64,000 nucleotides of DNA, taken from Micrasema longulum (lineage: Eukaryota > Arthropoda > Insecta > Trichoptera > Brachycentridae). Shown piece after piece: positions 1 to 10,414 of this stretch. The stretch lies in assembly GCA_022494885.1 (NCBI GenBank), contig JAGVSM010003414.1, forward strand, positions 372,001 through 436,000. The letters run 5' to 3'. The notes beneath the pieces were generated by a model, which was given only the letters and a program-made list of their open reading frames with translations, was not told the DNA's origin and did no database searches. The position numbers and the translations under genes were made by a program. The first letter of the stretch is position 1, and each line of letters begins with the position of its first letter.

Positions 1-147
1 ACGAAAAATACCACAATTTTTTTTTTCTTTTTTTTTATTCATATAAAGTAAAAATATATATTACAAAACAAATAAGAACGTATCCTTAAACTCTATGAAG
101 TCATGAGCCCAGTGTGTATTTGTAAACATGTATTTCACGTGGCTGTG

Positions 148-340
148 CCAGAAATTGAACCTGGGATCTCAAACGTGACTTTCGAATGCTTCAACCATTA
201 CATTACAAGGCGGACCAATCCCCGCTGTATTTCGTTTTTTCAGGATTTTACCTGAGAGTAGCAATCGAGTCGAAAACTCTTGTCCGGGATTCTGGGTCTG
301 TTTTACACACGGAACTGTATTCTTTATCCGCTCGGGCTCA
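148..340 (-). repeat. Composite SINE, tRNA-like head plus 100-bp module (copy 1)
   Basis: Read on the minus strand, a 100-bp module (about 335 down to 236) is followed by a tRNA-like promoter segment (about 215 down to 148) with an A-box-like stretch (TAATGTAATGGTTGAAGC) and a degenerate B box (GGTTCAATTTC). The same module recurs at 6360-6450, 40132-40235 and 57368-57475, and at 40 kb and 57 kb it again sits directly upstream of a tRNA-like segment. SINE identity follows from the internal RNA polymerase III box pattern. The module order (before rather than after the tRNA part) is odd for a simple SINE and suggests a dimer or a composite. Confidence 0.6.
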
Positions 341-481
341 TTTTTTTTTTGCAAATATTAATATTACTTTTACTCTTCTTCTTCTTTTCCACATCATGCA
401 TGTAGACATCCCCAGTTGCCTCCAGGAGACCCTATCGCCACCCAGCTTTCTCGCCTCCTCCCACGTCAATCGCCGTGTCCT

Positions 482-632
482 GAAATTTGTTCACCAACAA
501 TTGTTCGCAAGACATTTATTCCCGGGATTTTTTTCGCAGTGACAATTCACCGCCAGCGACTTGTTTGCCACAGCACTTCTTTACCGAGCATTTATTTGCA
601 ATGACATTTGTACGTTAAACATTTAATAGCAA
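482..632. repeat. Degenerate ~15-bp tandem array
   Basis: About ten consecutive units of 13-17 bp share the frame ACATTTGTTCGC plus a variable 3-4 bp end. Examples are ACATTTATTCCCGGG (512-526), ACTTGTTTGCCACAGC (559-574), ACTTCTTTACCGAGC (575-589) and ACATTTGTACGTTAA (604-618). Units are diverged, so this is an old minisatellite. No open frame runs through it and nothing regulatory is evident. Confidence 0.5.
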
Positions 633-698
633 ATGCACGTGTTCGCGAAATATTTTTTAAACACGCCCTTAATTCCGCCGAATAAAGTCGAAAGATCG

Positions 699-902
699 TC
701 ATCGACGGCTTTTCAGCATGGCGTGAGCCCGCAGGTTGAAGGAAGAGACAATTTGTTTAGGTTCTCCTGAGGCATGCGCAGCACGTGCCCATGCCTGGTC
801 CACCGCCGCATCCTCAAGACGCTCGTTGTATGAGGCTTTTACTCTAACACAACTTGATTCCCATTTTCCCAGCCCATTTATTTCTGATAATTGAAAATGC
901 AC
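699..902 (-). CDS. Coding-like open segment, unrecognised (possible terminal exon)
   Basis: A 67-codon open frame on the minus strand ends in TGA at 699. Its third positions are clearly GC-richer than the surrounding DNA (runs such as GAG GAT GCG GCG GTG GAC), which is why it stands out. The predicted peptide contains LEDAAVDQAWARAAHASGEP and a basic C-terminus ending MLKSRR. On the minus strand a plausible splice acceptor (pyrimidine-rich stretch then ATTATCAG) lies at about 889. I do not recognise the family. It may be an exon, a fragment of a mobile-element gene or chance. Confidence 0.22.
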   Translation of the reverse strand: MHFQLSEINGLGKWESSCVRVKASYNERLEDAAVDQAWARAAHASGEPKQIVSSFNLRAHAMLKSRR

Positions 903-979
903 CTTAAATTGTTATAATTAGGAAAATCATATGAATGGAAATATGATTTGTTTTATGTACTTACTTAAATAGATAAAAC

Positions 980-1093
980 ATGTAAGTAATTATGTACACA
1001 AAAATTGATTTTTTTTTACGTAATGGGAAAGATTAATGTAAATATATGTATTAAATTCATATAAGAATTGTATTTGGTAGTAATATTGTATAC
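980..1093 (+). repeat. LINE 3' UTR fragment
   Basis: The stretch running from TATGTACACAA through GTAAATATATGTATT to GTAATATTGTAT matches 16762-16880, which lies directly downstream of a CR1-like ORF2 tail. It is therefore best read as a 5'-truncated copy of that LINE's 3' UTR. No coding sequence remains. Confidence 0.5.
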
Positions 1094-1099
1094 TTACAT

Positions 1100-2330
1100 A
1101 TATTTGAACGTAGTTATGCAGAAAGCCGCCAGCCATAGAAAAGTGAAACTGAGATAATAGCACCTTTGTGAAAAGACTTAATAATTTAATCTACACAAGA
1201 GTTGGAATGTTTTTGACTTTAACAAATGATCAACAATGAATACATTGTTTTTTTGAAATATTACAAACAAGAATCTTATTATGTAATTGAACAGTTTTAA
1301 TGATTTTTAAGTACCGTAAGCTTTTTTTAGTGCTGTGGGTGTTTTCTGCAAATTGAGAAATGCTGTTTTTGTGATCGACGCCATTTTCGAAAGGTGATTA
1401 ATACAATGTTTTGTATAAAAGCAGTCAGGCTGATTTTAGCAGAACATAGAATTGACTTACTGCATCCGATAACATAAATTTCTCATGTTCACGAAATTGT
1501 GGACTGGCTGATTTCTGCATAACTACGTTAATTTATTATGTGTTAATTATTTTTTTTTTAAATTACGGTGTCTTTGCATATTTTAAATTAAGCATCTTAA
1601 GAAGGTGGCAGACCCCTATTTGAGCACCACTGCAATAATACTAACTTTGACATAAACCTCGCTTGGGTAACTTACAGAATTGACTTTCTCGACATTCCGA
1701 TTGATCCGCCAAACAATAAATAATATTTGTAATATAGGGCTTGTCAATGTTCCCAAATCATGTTATGTTTATTAGGTTTTCATTTTATTTTGAACGGCCT
1801 TCATAATTAATTAGAATTCAATACTCATTATCTAAGCATCAATAAAAATATTGATTTTTTACTTTTAAAAAAAATGTGCTCCTCGATGTTAAAGTATTTT
1901 TTAAATTTTATTTATGAATAATATTGTTTATACATTTATTAGGGAAAGAGACACAGTTTCTAGCGACACAATCAGGAACGTCCCATGACTGTGAATTTGC
2001 CCCGACTGACTAGAAAATCCGTGTTGAGTCGGGCAATTGTGATGCATTCATAAACATACATACATATACATATATACAGATATATTCGCATAAACATATC
2101 CATGTGATATTATAATATATGAAGTCCCATCTTGTAGTCTTGTTCGAAACTCTTTTTTTTTATTCGGTGCTCTTAAACAACCCAGCACTATAATAAAAGT
2201 TTCACACAAGAGAAACATATGATTAATTGCGGTTTTTACTCATCTTCTCAAGTATTGAGTATTTTCGTAATAATTTTACCATCTCATTTCAATCTCAATT
2301 CATGTCATTTTTTTCAATTTTCTCTTTTAA
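1100..2330. other. AT-rich stretch, nothing supported
   Basis: No gene, repeat copy or structured element was recognised. A short TA/CA-rich run (about 2052-2095, ACATACATACATATACAT type) is present. Confidence 0.4.
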
Positions 2331-2333
2331 CAT

Positions 2334-2575
2334 GTCGGTCTTGTGGTGCATTGGTCAGCGCATTCGCCTACCACGCAAGAGATCTTGGGTTGGATCCCCG
2401 ACATGGTTGACATGAATTTTTTTTTTTCGATGAATTACTTCAAATTGCATGTTTTTCAGTATGTTCCTTTGTTTAACTACCTTATAAAATAAAAATGTGT
2501 TTTTACTCTAGACTATTCCATAGTCCTGGACTGGCACCTGAAGCGTAAGACTGATCATCTTACCTTCATGTTACA
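2334..2575 (+). repeat. SINE family A, partial copy
   Basis: The tRNA-like head carries TGGTGCATTGGTCAGCGC (A-box region) and a B box mutated to GGTTGGATCCC at about 2389, followed by CGACATGG. The body conserved in other copies (CCTGGACTGGCACCTGA, then GCGTAAGACTGATCATCTTA) is at 2526-2565. The 3' third seen in the full copy at 54558-54815 is missing. The mutated B box suggests a dead copy. Confidence 0.75.
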
Positions 2576-2939
2576 AAAAAAAATATGAAAAAAAATATTT
2601 TTTACAAAGCTATAAAGAGAATTTTAAAAAAATCTATACATTAAGTTATTCACGTAGACGCCAATATTATATTAATATGGCAAAATGTAATACTAAACAT
2701 TTTTAAAAAAAATTAGGTATATCAGGGAATAAATTTCTATAATTATTTGTCCGACGAAATAAAAATTATCAATGTCCTTACAAAATTCAAACTAAAGGTA
2801 AAAATATTTGTTAATCAACCTCCTTAATTAAATGTTGCTTTTTAATATTTAAATCATATTTCAATGTTTTTTTTCTACAGTACCTACTTGAAGTTCTTTT
2901 GTTAAGTACCTTGAAAACCTTATTTTATAATTTTCTTCA

Positions 2940-3065
2940 CCATGTTATATTATATATGTGGATGAGTGTGTATGTGCGTGTGAGTGAGTGTGCCTGTGCG
3001 TGTAAATGTGTGTGTAATTATACATGCGCGCGCACGCATGCTCATTTGCATGCATATGTATAAGC
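2940..3065. repeat. GT/GC simple repeat
   Basis: Alternating GTGTGTGAGTGAGTGTG followed by ATGCGCGCGCACGCATG. The second part is palindromic and purine-pyrimidine alternating, so it could adopt left-handed DNA in principle. No gene overlaps it. Confidence 0.8.
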
Positions 3066-3356
3066 TTTTATTTATAAAAAAACGTTAAATACACCTTCAT
3101 TTATTTTTTTGAAATATATGTGTATTTTGTACTTAAATTATTAATATCGTAATCCCACAGCAAACACAAGAGGTCGCTTCTTTTTTGGTGTGGTATTTCG
3201 TATCGTATTTTGTTTCTGTACTTTTGCTTTATTATGTTTTTCTTTTTGTTAACGTGTTGTAACTTTATATTATATTAAATAAAAAAATAAAATAATAAAT
3301 TAAAAAAATACTCATACTCTATGAATTGTGCAAATGAACAATGTCCGTTTATAATT

Positions 3357-3500
3357 GGCGGCCTCCGTGGTACACGACAGGTTCCGGGTTCGATTCCCGG
3401 TGAGAACACAAAAAAATAGAATGTGATTTTTCTCAAGCCTGGGTGTTCTGTGATATAATTCACCACTATAATTGGGCCTCCTGGCCTGTTGTGGTGCAAA
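3357..3500 (+). repeat. SINE family B, internally deleted copy
   Basis: The start GGCGGCCTCCGTGGT, an intact B box (GGTTCGATTCCCGG at about 3386) and the body from TGATTTTTCTCAAGCCTGGG to GTTGTGGTGCAAAAA match copies at 19681-19850 and 55155-55334 on the other strand. Compared with those copies, about 30 bp between the A and B boxes are lost, so the promoter is broken. Confidence 0.8.
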
Positions 3501-3626
3501 AATAACTAAATAAATATACGTATTTAAAAAAATAAACGTTCTTATTGGTTGTTCTATGCTTTGTACATATTTTTATAATGATTTATGTTTATTTATTTTT
3601 ACCTACATCTAACAAAATATTCTCAC

Positions 3627-3743
3627 CCACAACTGAACCCGTACCTTATCCTCATGACCACCATGTCGTCGAGACAACCGCATTTGCTTAACCGCTTCGC
3701 ATCCGCGATCCACATTTCGAGCTTTATCAACTGATAACATCCT
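3627..3743 (-). CDS. Coding-like open segment with splice-like borders, unrecognised
   Basis: On the minus strand TTTAG precedes an open stretch of about 33-39 codons; GTACGG (after 3645) or GTGAGA (after 3627) could serve as donor. The core is far GC-richer than its flanks, with many C/G third bases, and encodes YQLIKLEMWIADAKRLSKCG followed by CLDDMVVMRIR. Both candidate borders leave the frame in phase 2, as does the incoming acceptor. The family is not recognised. The upstream pyrimidine tract is weak, which counts against it. Confidence 0.3.
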
Positions 3744-3976
3744 CTAAATCCTTCGTGGTTTTGTTTCAAAATTATCATGTTTACATGAATACTTTTATGA
3801 ATATTTTCTGGTGAAATCTTTAATTCCACTGACTAAATATTTTAAAGCTCATCCATTGAAAAAAAATTAAGAAACTAAAATGGTTTCATAAATATCAAAA
3901 AATATGTTTCAAAAACGGATTTTTCGCAGTATAGTCAATAATGCATTTAGAGGGTTTTACCAGTATACTGACGTTA

Positions 3977-4919
3977 GGGGAGACCGAGAAGAGTTGAAAC
4001 AGTTTTTACATTCTCAAGTATATCACTGCCAAAAAAATCCCTATCTCTATGAATTTTATACCTCAACATAGACAATTTCATACACTATGTAATCCTCATT
4101 AAAAACAAGTGAAAATAATCAGGGTCGATGAGAAAATCGGCTAAAACTGAAACAACTCCCCGCGTTACAACTCTCCAAGTATCGAGGTAAGTTGAAACAG
4201 AGATCAAGATGAGTTATAACTGTTTGGTATTTCTTGTTGGATGGGATTAAATAAATGGACATGATTTTTCCAAAATTTGAACCCAAGGAATTATCACAGA
4301 ATGTGTGTTTTCTTTTTCATAAATCGAATGATTGTATGATGATGCGGCATTTATGAGACTCTACTCCCTTAAGTCACATCCTCATAGGCTTGTTTAAAGA
4401 TTTCTACGCCCGCCATGCCCCTATTTGTGATTCTTACATATTGATTGGGCATTCTGTAAAAATAACAATGTACAATTCAGTTTTAGAATTCACACCACAA
4501 AACATATTTGAGAAAATAGATGAAAGAGGAGAAACTGAAACAGCTTGTTTCAACTCTCCTAGGGCCAAAAATTCACAATGGTTTAGAATACAAGCTTTTA
4601 ACTTTAAAACGAGAGGCGAGCTATAAAAAACAATATCACGCTTTTAAACTTGAATGGTTAGTGCATATTGGAAATAATATCATGTCAGCATTTACGTTTT
4701 ACGTATCGAATAACAAGCCATCAAAGTATTAGTCAAAAACTTACTTAAGGTATTTTTTTCGTCCATATGTCGTATACACCCAACCACTCCCTGCAGACGG
4801 CTGTTGCCAACTCCATCATGTGGTGCATCAAAAACGCAATAAATGCGCGATGTTGCCAGTTCTCTATCGATCGTAGATTTTTTTTAATCGCCACTGTGAC
4901 AACTATTCTCGGTCTCCCC
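3977..4919. mobile_element. 943-bp DNA transposon-like element with terminal inverted repeats and TA duplication
   Basis: The left end GGGGAGACCGAGAAGAGTTG is mirrored at the right end (CTATTCTCGGTCTCCCC), and each end abuts TA (3975-3976 and 4920-4921), the target duplication of the Tc1/mariner/pogo group. Inside, the motif GTTGAAAC or its near relatives with CAACTCTCC recurs (about 4001, 4150-4175, 4190, 4530-4560), as if the ends had been duplicated inward. No transposase motif was found in any frame, so it appears non-autonomous. Superfamily assignment rests only on the TA and the ends. Confidence 0.65.
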
Positions 4920-4999
4920 TATGTCTTTTACAGAACGTATGTTATATTTTTAACAATGTGTATTATCGTACAATAACGAACAATCCCATCTTTTTTTGT

Positions 5000-5530
5000 T
5001 TATTTCTTGATTGATAACAACTGATTTTACAGTATATTATTACGTTTGCCCTAGTAGGGGTATGGCTAATGGTATTAGTGATCTTATCTGTTGGTAATTT
5101 TCGTATGGGGCATATAAATTGTTTGTGCAACGCATTTTCGATAAATCATTGTGATGCTGTGAATTCGTAGATCATATTTAGGCTTCGAAAGGCTTCGCCA
5201 TAATAGGTATTATTAGAGTATGAAGCGGTGTGAGATATTGCTTATTTTTAATTCCAAAGACCTCAATGCCGGCTTTTTGTGGGCTATCAAAAAAATGTAA
5301 TTCAAATCATTTGGAAATGAAGATATCAAATTGCACATGGCCTTAACATGAACCCTGTTCTTATTCAATACTTTTAAAAAGATCAGACAACACCAATTTA
5401 CTATATAATTAATTGAGAAATTTCTAACATGATAAACGTTTCTAACAACGTGTTAAAAAATATTTTTTACTACACAATTTAATTCCAATTTTATCTACTC
5501 GCATGTGATAAATATCATTGCGTTTTCCTT
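5000..5530. other. AT-rich stretch, nothing supported
   Basis: No recognisable element. The direct pair AGGCTTCG at 5181-5196 is too short to interpret. Confidence 0.35.
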
Positions 5531-5535
5531 CTATT

Positions 5536-5626
5536 CCTCATCATCATCATACCTATATTCTCAGCTAATGGCGCATAGGGCACTACATCGGAACACAAGT
5601 TGCAGCGTATCACAATAATGTGTTAC
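5536..5626 (-). repeat. SINE family A, 3' fragment
   Basis: CATCATCATCATACCTATAT, GCGCATAGGGCACTACATCG and TTGCAGCGTATC are the reverse complement of the 3' third of family A (compare 54730-54810). Head and body are absent, as if truncated at 5'. Confidence 0.7.
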
Positions 5627-5762
5627 ATAAAGTTTATTGTACAAAATGTGCTTTTGTTTTACCCATTTGGAGAGATTCCTGGTTTATTTGAAACGTATTA
5701 TTGATAAAAAAATATTTATTTTATTTTTAATTGAATCGGCATTCATTTCGTAACACTTCATT

Positions 5763-5967
5763 ATAAATTATTATGAAAATAAAACTTTGTTGTTAGTGTT
5801 ACACAATTTTGATTATTTTATTATTATTCTTATTCTTTTATTCTTTGTTTTATATCTCTCGACGATGGGAGGAGTGCTCTCCCGAAACTATAGTAGTGTT
5901 ATTGTAAAAAAAAAAAAAAAAAAATTGTGTAACACTAATAACAAAGTTTTATTTTCATAATAATTTA
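5763..5967. repeat. Foldback: 48-bp near-perfect inverted repeat
   Basis: Arm 5763-5810 and arm 5921-5967 are reverse complements with about one mismatch; the loop of about 110 bp ends in a long A run (5906-5923). The inner sequence common to both arms includes TAACACTA and AAAGTTTTATTTTCATAATA. Such arms could be a MITE or a foldback element; no transposase is nearby and no convincing target duplication was seen. Confidence 0.7.
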
Positions 5968-6042
5968 AATATTCATTTTCCTTGTGTTGATACTTGAACA
6001 AATGAACAGAATGGCATTTAATTACCGGTGTTAATTGTTTAG

Positions 6043-6324
6043 CTTTATCAGATCGTCTGTTACTCCGTACTTCCATTACGTAACTTCTTCTCGTTGATCT
6101 CTCGACCCAAAACTGAAGTTCAGACGGTGAAGTATGTTCAGGCTTCAGACCTTAGGCCTCAGATCAACATCAGGCCAGGTGACGGTGTTGTCCATTATGT
6201 TAGGCCTGTTATAGATCCGACGATAAAGCATTCAACAATAGATCACGCCCGCCGTCGCCGTCGCGCACTAAGATACCTACTTGAACTCTACGATTCAAAT
6301 GACGTTCGTATATATTTTATGTAA
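6043..6324 (+). CDS. Open segment of unknown function, coding-like composition
   Basis: An uninterrupted frame runs from after the TAG at 6040 to the TAA at 6322. There is no ATG near its start; an AG-ended sequence at about 6042 or 6051 could be a splice acceptor. The peptide includes VQTVKYVQASDLRPQINIRP, then HYVRPVIDPTIKH and a basic run HARRRRRALRYLLELY. Composition is nearer 45% GC against a much poorer background. No family recognised; it could be the last exon of a gene or a relic. Confidence 0.25.
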   Translation, partial: LYQIVCYSVLPLRNFFSLISRPKTEVQTVKYVQASDLRPQINIRPGDGVVHYVRPVIDPTIKHSTIDHARRRRRALRYLLELYDSNDVRIYFM

Positions 6325-6359
6325 TTAAAGTTTAATGATAAAAAAATTAGACTGTGTCC

Positions 6360-6450
6360 GCGCGGATGAATAATACAGTGCTTTGTATGAAATAGAACCA
6401 GAACCCCGGATAAGTGTTTTAGATTCGATGTACTCCTGTAGGTCAATCAC
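6360..6450 (+). repeat. Composite-SINE module, solitary copy
   Basis: GCGGATGAATAATACAGT, GAACCAGAACCCCGGA and GTTTTAGATTCGATG match the module at 335-236, 40235-40132 and 57475-57368 on the opposite strand. No tRNA-like segment accompanies it here. Confidence 0.6.
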
Positions 6451-7032
6451 AAATAACTATCGACGTGCTAATAAGCGACGTGATAACAATTTCTCGCCAT
6501 GGTTGTTTATCGTAGTCGCGATCACAATGGAACATCCGTGAACACCTAAAATTGAATGTCAAAATATTTACGTTACGCGACGTATAATCCTGCTGCGCAA
6601 TCACATATTTGAATTTCACCGGTGTAAATATGGAAAATATTCCAAAACTGCTATTTTTATTTATTTATTTACTATTGATCTTGCTATTTATTGCATTAAA
6701 ACGGCGGTTGGCAAACCAAATTTCAAGAAAAGCAGTCGCCATAGTAATTGTAATTTAATTTTCACTTTATTGTACTAGATACTCCTTACTATTTTACAAA
6801 CGCAATATATTGTATTATTTTTTATAGTAAACGCTGATTTTTCGCCAGTGAACTGCATTTATTTACGAGGAAAAGAAAAAACAAACTGACACGAGCATCG
6901 ACTTAGAGATTCCACACGCGTTTACTTATGACTGCGTTAACTTAAGCATGTTCACTATTGTTCATTGTGATCGTTCAAATGCTTAGCATGTTTTTAAGCA
7001 CGTCGATAGTTTTCTGATTGAGCTATAGATAA

Positions 7033-7505
7033 GTCCGCCTCGCGGGGTAATGGTTGGCGTGCTCGCCTACCATACTTGAAGTCCTGGGCTCGATTCCTGT
7101 GAGTGTCGACATGAAATGTTTGTTTATAAGGTTATATTAAGGTTTTTTGTAGATTTTTCTTGATAAAACTCCATAGTCAATGATTTAGATAAAATTACCA
7201 ATAAAAATGCCTTCTTAGGTGAAAGCGCTCGTTGGTCAAAATTTAATAAAAGTGAAACTAAACAAACAAGTTTTATTGATAATGTTATTTATAATTTTAT
7301 TTTAATCTTGTTTATACGGTGGTTGTTTTACACTATAATATTTCACTGTCCCTGGATTGGTACCTGATGCGTAAGACGTATCGATTATCGAGATACCCTG
7401 CATGTATTTTTTGATGCAGTGCCCTTTGCACTATCTGGTAAGGACTAGGGTTTATTTATGGTAACGATAAAATATTGTTTATAATAATAATAATAATAAT
7501 AATAT
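7033..7505 (+). repeat. SINE family A with insertions, ending in a TAA microsatellite
   Basis: Head GTCCGCCTCGCGGGGTAATG with B box GGCTCGATTCC (about 7087), then CGACATGAAAT. The body (TATTTCACTGTCCCTGGATT, GATGCGTAAGACG) resumes only at about 7340, leaving some 200 bp of foreign or expanded AT-rich sequence between. The 3' part is diverged and runs into (TAA)n at 7480-7503, the tail type expected for the family. Confidence 0.7.
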
Positions 7506-7616
7506 TAAACTTCTTAAAAAATAATTATTAAACCAACGTAATGACGCAGCGCTTGTTTTAAGTGGATTTTTCTAGCATTTTTTTTTAATTGGCAGTTTAA
7601 AAATAAACCAGGAGTC

Positions 7617-7800
7617 ATAATCTTTTTCTCAATTGCTCCCAGTGGTGCATATGGCATCTTATTGGTGCTCCAATTGCAGCGTATCTGAATATTTCTTCTT
7701 ACATGTACGGTAAGAAATTGTGATCAGTCTTATTCTGCGGGTGCCAGTCAGGAACAATGAAATATTGCGTCGTAGAAACATCTTCAAAACCAATATTTTT
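7617..7800 (-). repeat. SINE family A fragment, inverted to its neighbour
   Basis: CCAATTGCAGCGTATCTGAA, ACATGTACGGTAAGA and TGCCAGTCAGGAACAATGAA are reverse complements of the family A body and 3' end. It lies head to head with the copy at 7033-7505. The tRNA-like head is missing. Confidence 0.7.
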
Positions 7801-8679
7801 ATTATAGCATTCAAATGAAGGAAAACCCATTACGATTCGAGTATTCTGCTGGGATATCCTCTCGTAACCGCACGACCAGAAATGTGTCAATAACTCTTTT
7901 TTTCTTAAAAAAAAAAGTATAATGTCCAATACCTTCATAAATTAAAACAGTGTCTTAGATATTACATATAATTTTGACAAATCTCGCCACGTGACAAAGT
8001 TATGTTGTACCTTTATCGGCCATTAATTACAGTTCCGTATTAAATTATTAAAATATCAAAGAACTCGTGACTAGGAAACACAACACTCGCAACATTTCAT
8101 TCATGCCTCCTTGTAAATTAACAATTTATTTATCGTTACGACAACCGCGGAGAATGGCTCTTGTAAGTCAATTATCAGATTGATATGTGCTTCATAAATT
8201 TCCGACGCACCTACGTCCTGCGTCCGCGCACTTGAGAACGTCAAATGGTCAAATGAAACATCTCATGTTTTCGCAATTTTCACACATCTATCATGGATCA
8301 TGAGCATCGTGGCGGGTTCGGCGCAATTTCGCCGCCATGTCTACGGCCAATAAATCTTTATTAAAGCTGGGTTTACGAGAAGGCAATACAATACTCAAGA
8401 CAATGTTGTCCTTTCCCAGCTCCGTGAACAGCCTGGACCGCCCAGGACAGGCCAATCACGCAAAACTACAAAAATGAACACTCGACGAGGCGCGTTACGA
8501 GCAAGTTGGAGGGAAAAAAAAAGTTTTATACCAAGGTGTATTGAAATGAGGAAGTTCAGAGCTACTGGAAATTTTATGTAAAAAATGTTTTCTTACGCGC
8601 GGTAAAAATTATAATATAAAATTTTGTGGCAAAGTTTCTTGAAAATTTATGAAAAATATAATGATTTTATAACTTTGAA

Positions 8680-8850
8680 CGACATCATTAGATCTTCCGA
8701 ATCAACCGATGATAAAGTGTGATAGATTTCCGGTTTACTGGAAGCCAATTCTCCAATCAGCCGAACTCACCGCAAAGAACTTGTGATGTCACACGCGGAG
8801 TAATTTCAAAATTACAAACCTTTAAAAAATGATAGCGCTGATAATACAAA
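8680..8850 (+). repeat. Dispersed repeat with GTGACGTCAC-like core (copy 1)
   Basis: GATAGATTTCCGGTTT at 8722, ACTTGTGATGTCACACGCGG at about 8780 and AGTAATTTCAAAATTAC match the reverse complement of 50565-50770. Both copies end with an AT-rich piece containing ATGATAGCG or ATCATAGCG. No coding capacity. Element class unknown; possibly a MITE. Confidence 0.6.
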
Positions 8851-8859
8851 CATTTTTGT

Positions 8860-9900
8860 CTTGTTTTTTTGTGTTTTGCTTATTTTGTTAGTCTATTAGA
8901 AATAAAAAAATCGTTGGAGAATGAACTAAATAATAAAAAGGCATTATTGGCAGAAAAAAATCCACGGGAGCGCCACGCACGTGCCAAGCCGTCCTGTCCC
9001 TGCCTGTTTACACGAGGACAATGCAGCTGCACGCGTAGTGTCCTGCGGAGATAGCCTGCCCGTCTATCTCTAGGACAATGTCTCAGCCCATTGTCTTGGA
9101 CTCCAAATTTCTTTTCACACGAGTACAATTGGTCCGATGCTCTGACATGACAATATTGTATACTCAACGAAAGTTCTCGAATGCATCGCAGGACCGCAGA
9201 AAACGAAAAGGATAATAGGGTACCCTAACGCGTGGGCTTGTATTTTTTACTCTCTTGCAGTCTGCGCGCCTGATACTTGTAATCAGTACGCGGATCCCCT
9301 ATCAGTATGTTTATAGACTAATTAGCGGTATGTGCGCTACACACCCGCGCGGTATGCACTCTGTTATCTACAATCTACTTTTTTCATCGCCCGCTGGGTG
9401 GCTTTAGTGGTACTTTTCCTCGCATTCTAAATTCTAATGATACTGTAAATGAGAAAGCATCTCACGAATCATTCCGGCGAGATTGCTTTGCTTAATGCTC
9501 TCTGAATGTCAGTGGGTTTGGTATCCGAAGAAGCTTACTTAAAATGTCTTAAGGTACTTAGTTAACTAGTTTGGTATTATCATTCGATCAAGCTAATATT
9601 TAATAAGATCGAAGTATGAAGAAAACCCACTGACTTATTTAAGATTGCTGTTCGTCAGTATCTACTGTTTTTTTTTTTAGTTTCACGCTTTTGCAATTTT
9701 CTCGTAGTACGAATTTCAAATATTTGTGCATATATTTTTTATTTTATTGCTTTACGAAACTTGAGTTAGTAGTTGTTAATCTAACATACTTTTAATAAAT
9801 ACAATTTATAACATTTATTGATTTAAATTTTAACAAAAAGGTTTCAAACTTTTTGCCAAGCTCTTTCTTGTACCATTTTTAATATATTTACAAGTTTTAA
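8860..9900. other. Mixed stretch, GC-richer island at 8960-9420, no gene recognised
   Basis: The island has many CpG and short inverted words (CCATTGTCTTGGAC, AGGACAATG), but no frame with a recognisable domain. It may be unique DNA or an unrecognised element. Confidence 0.3.
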
Positions 9901-9924
9901 ACAATTATTTTTTATACTTACGCA

Positions 9925-10000
9925 CCCACACACACGCACCCTCTCCCTCACTCATTTACGCATACACACATTAACATACACATGAATACAAACGTCACAC
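9925..10000. repeat. CA-rich simple repeat
   Basis: Imperfect (CA)n with ACACACACGCACCC and CATACACACATT. Simple sequence only. Confidence 0.75.
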
Positions 10001-10172
10001 ACATTAAATTACATTAACTCTTTTCTTATATATTTTGTGTCATTAGATTTACAGTAGATTTTTTAATCGGCTTAAGTATTGTTAATATTTATCTGCTTAT
10101 TTTGTTTATGTAATAGCTGTAAAAATCCCAAATAAATGGAATATTACTGAATATTACTGAAACCCTCTAAAT

Positions 10173-10414
10173 CAGCGTTTCCCAACCTTTTTAAGCCCTC
10201 TGACCTGTAAAAATATAAAAAAATTGCGGACCGGTAACGCAAGTATGAAAACATGTATGTATGTAGTATTTTTGGTTTGTTGATTTCTAATTTTATATTA
10301 TAACAGTAATAGAAATAACTAGTGTCGTTTTTTTTAGTACAGGAATTTTAAATGGGCGACGTATTTCTGCGGACCGGCAGAAAATCTCCACGGACGGGCG
10401 GTTGGGAAACGCTG
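10173..10414. mobile_element. hAT-like MITE
   Basis: Ends CAGCGTTTCCCAACC and GGTTGGGAAACGCTG are perfect 15-bp inverted repeats of the type seen in hAT transposons (CAGNGGTTCCCAACC). The interior contains GCGGACCGG twice in opposite contexts (10226, 10370). At 242 bp it cannot code for a transposase. The flanking 8 bp do not match, so the target duplication is lost or the call is imperfect. Confidence 0.75.
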
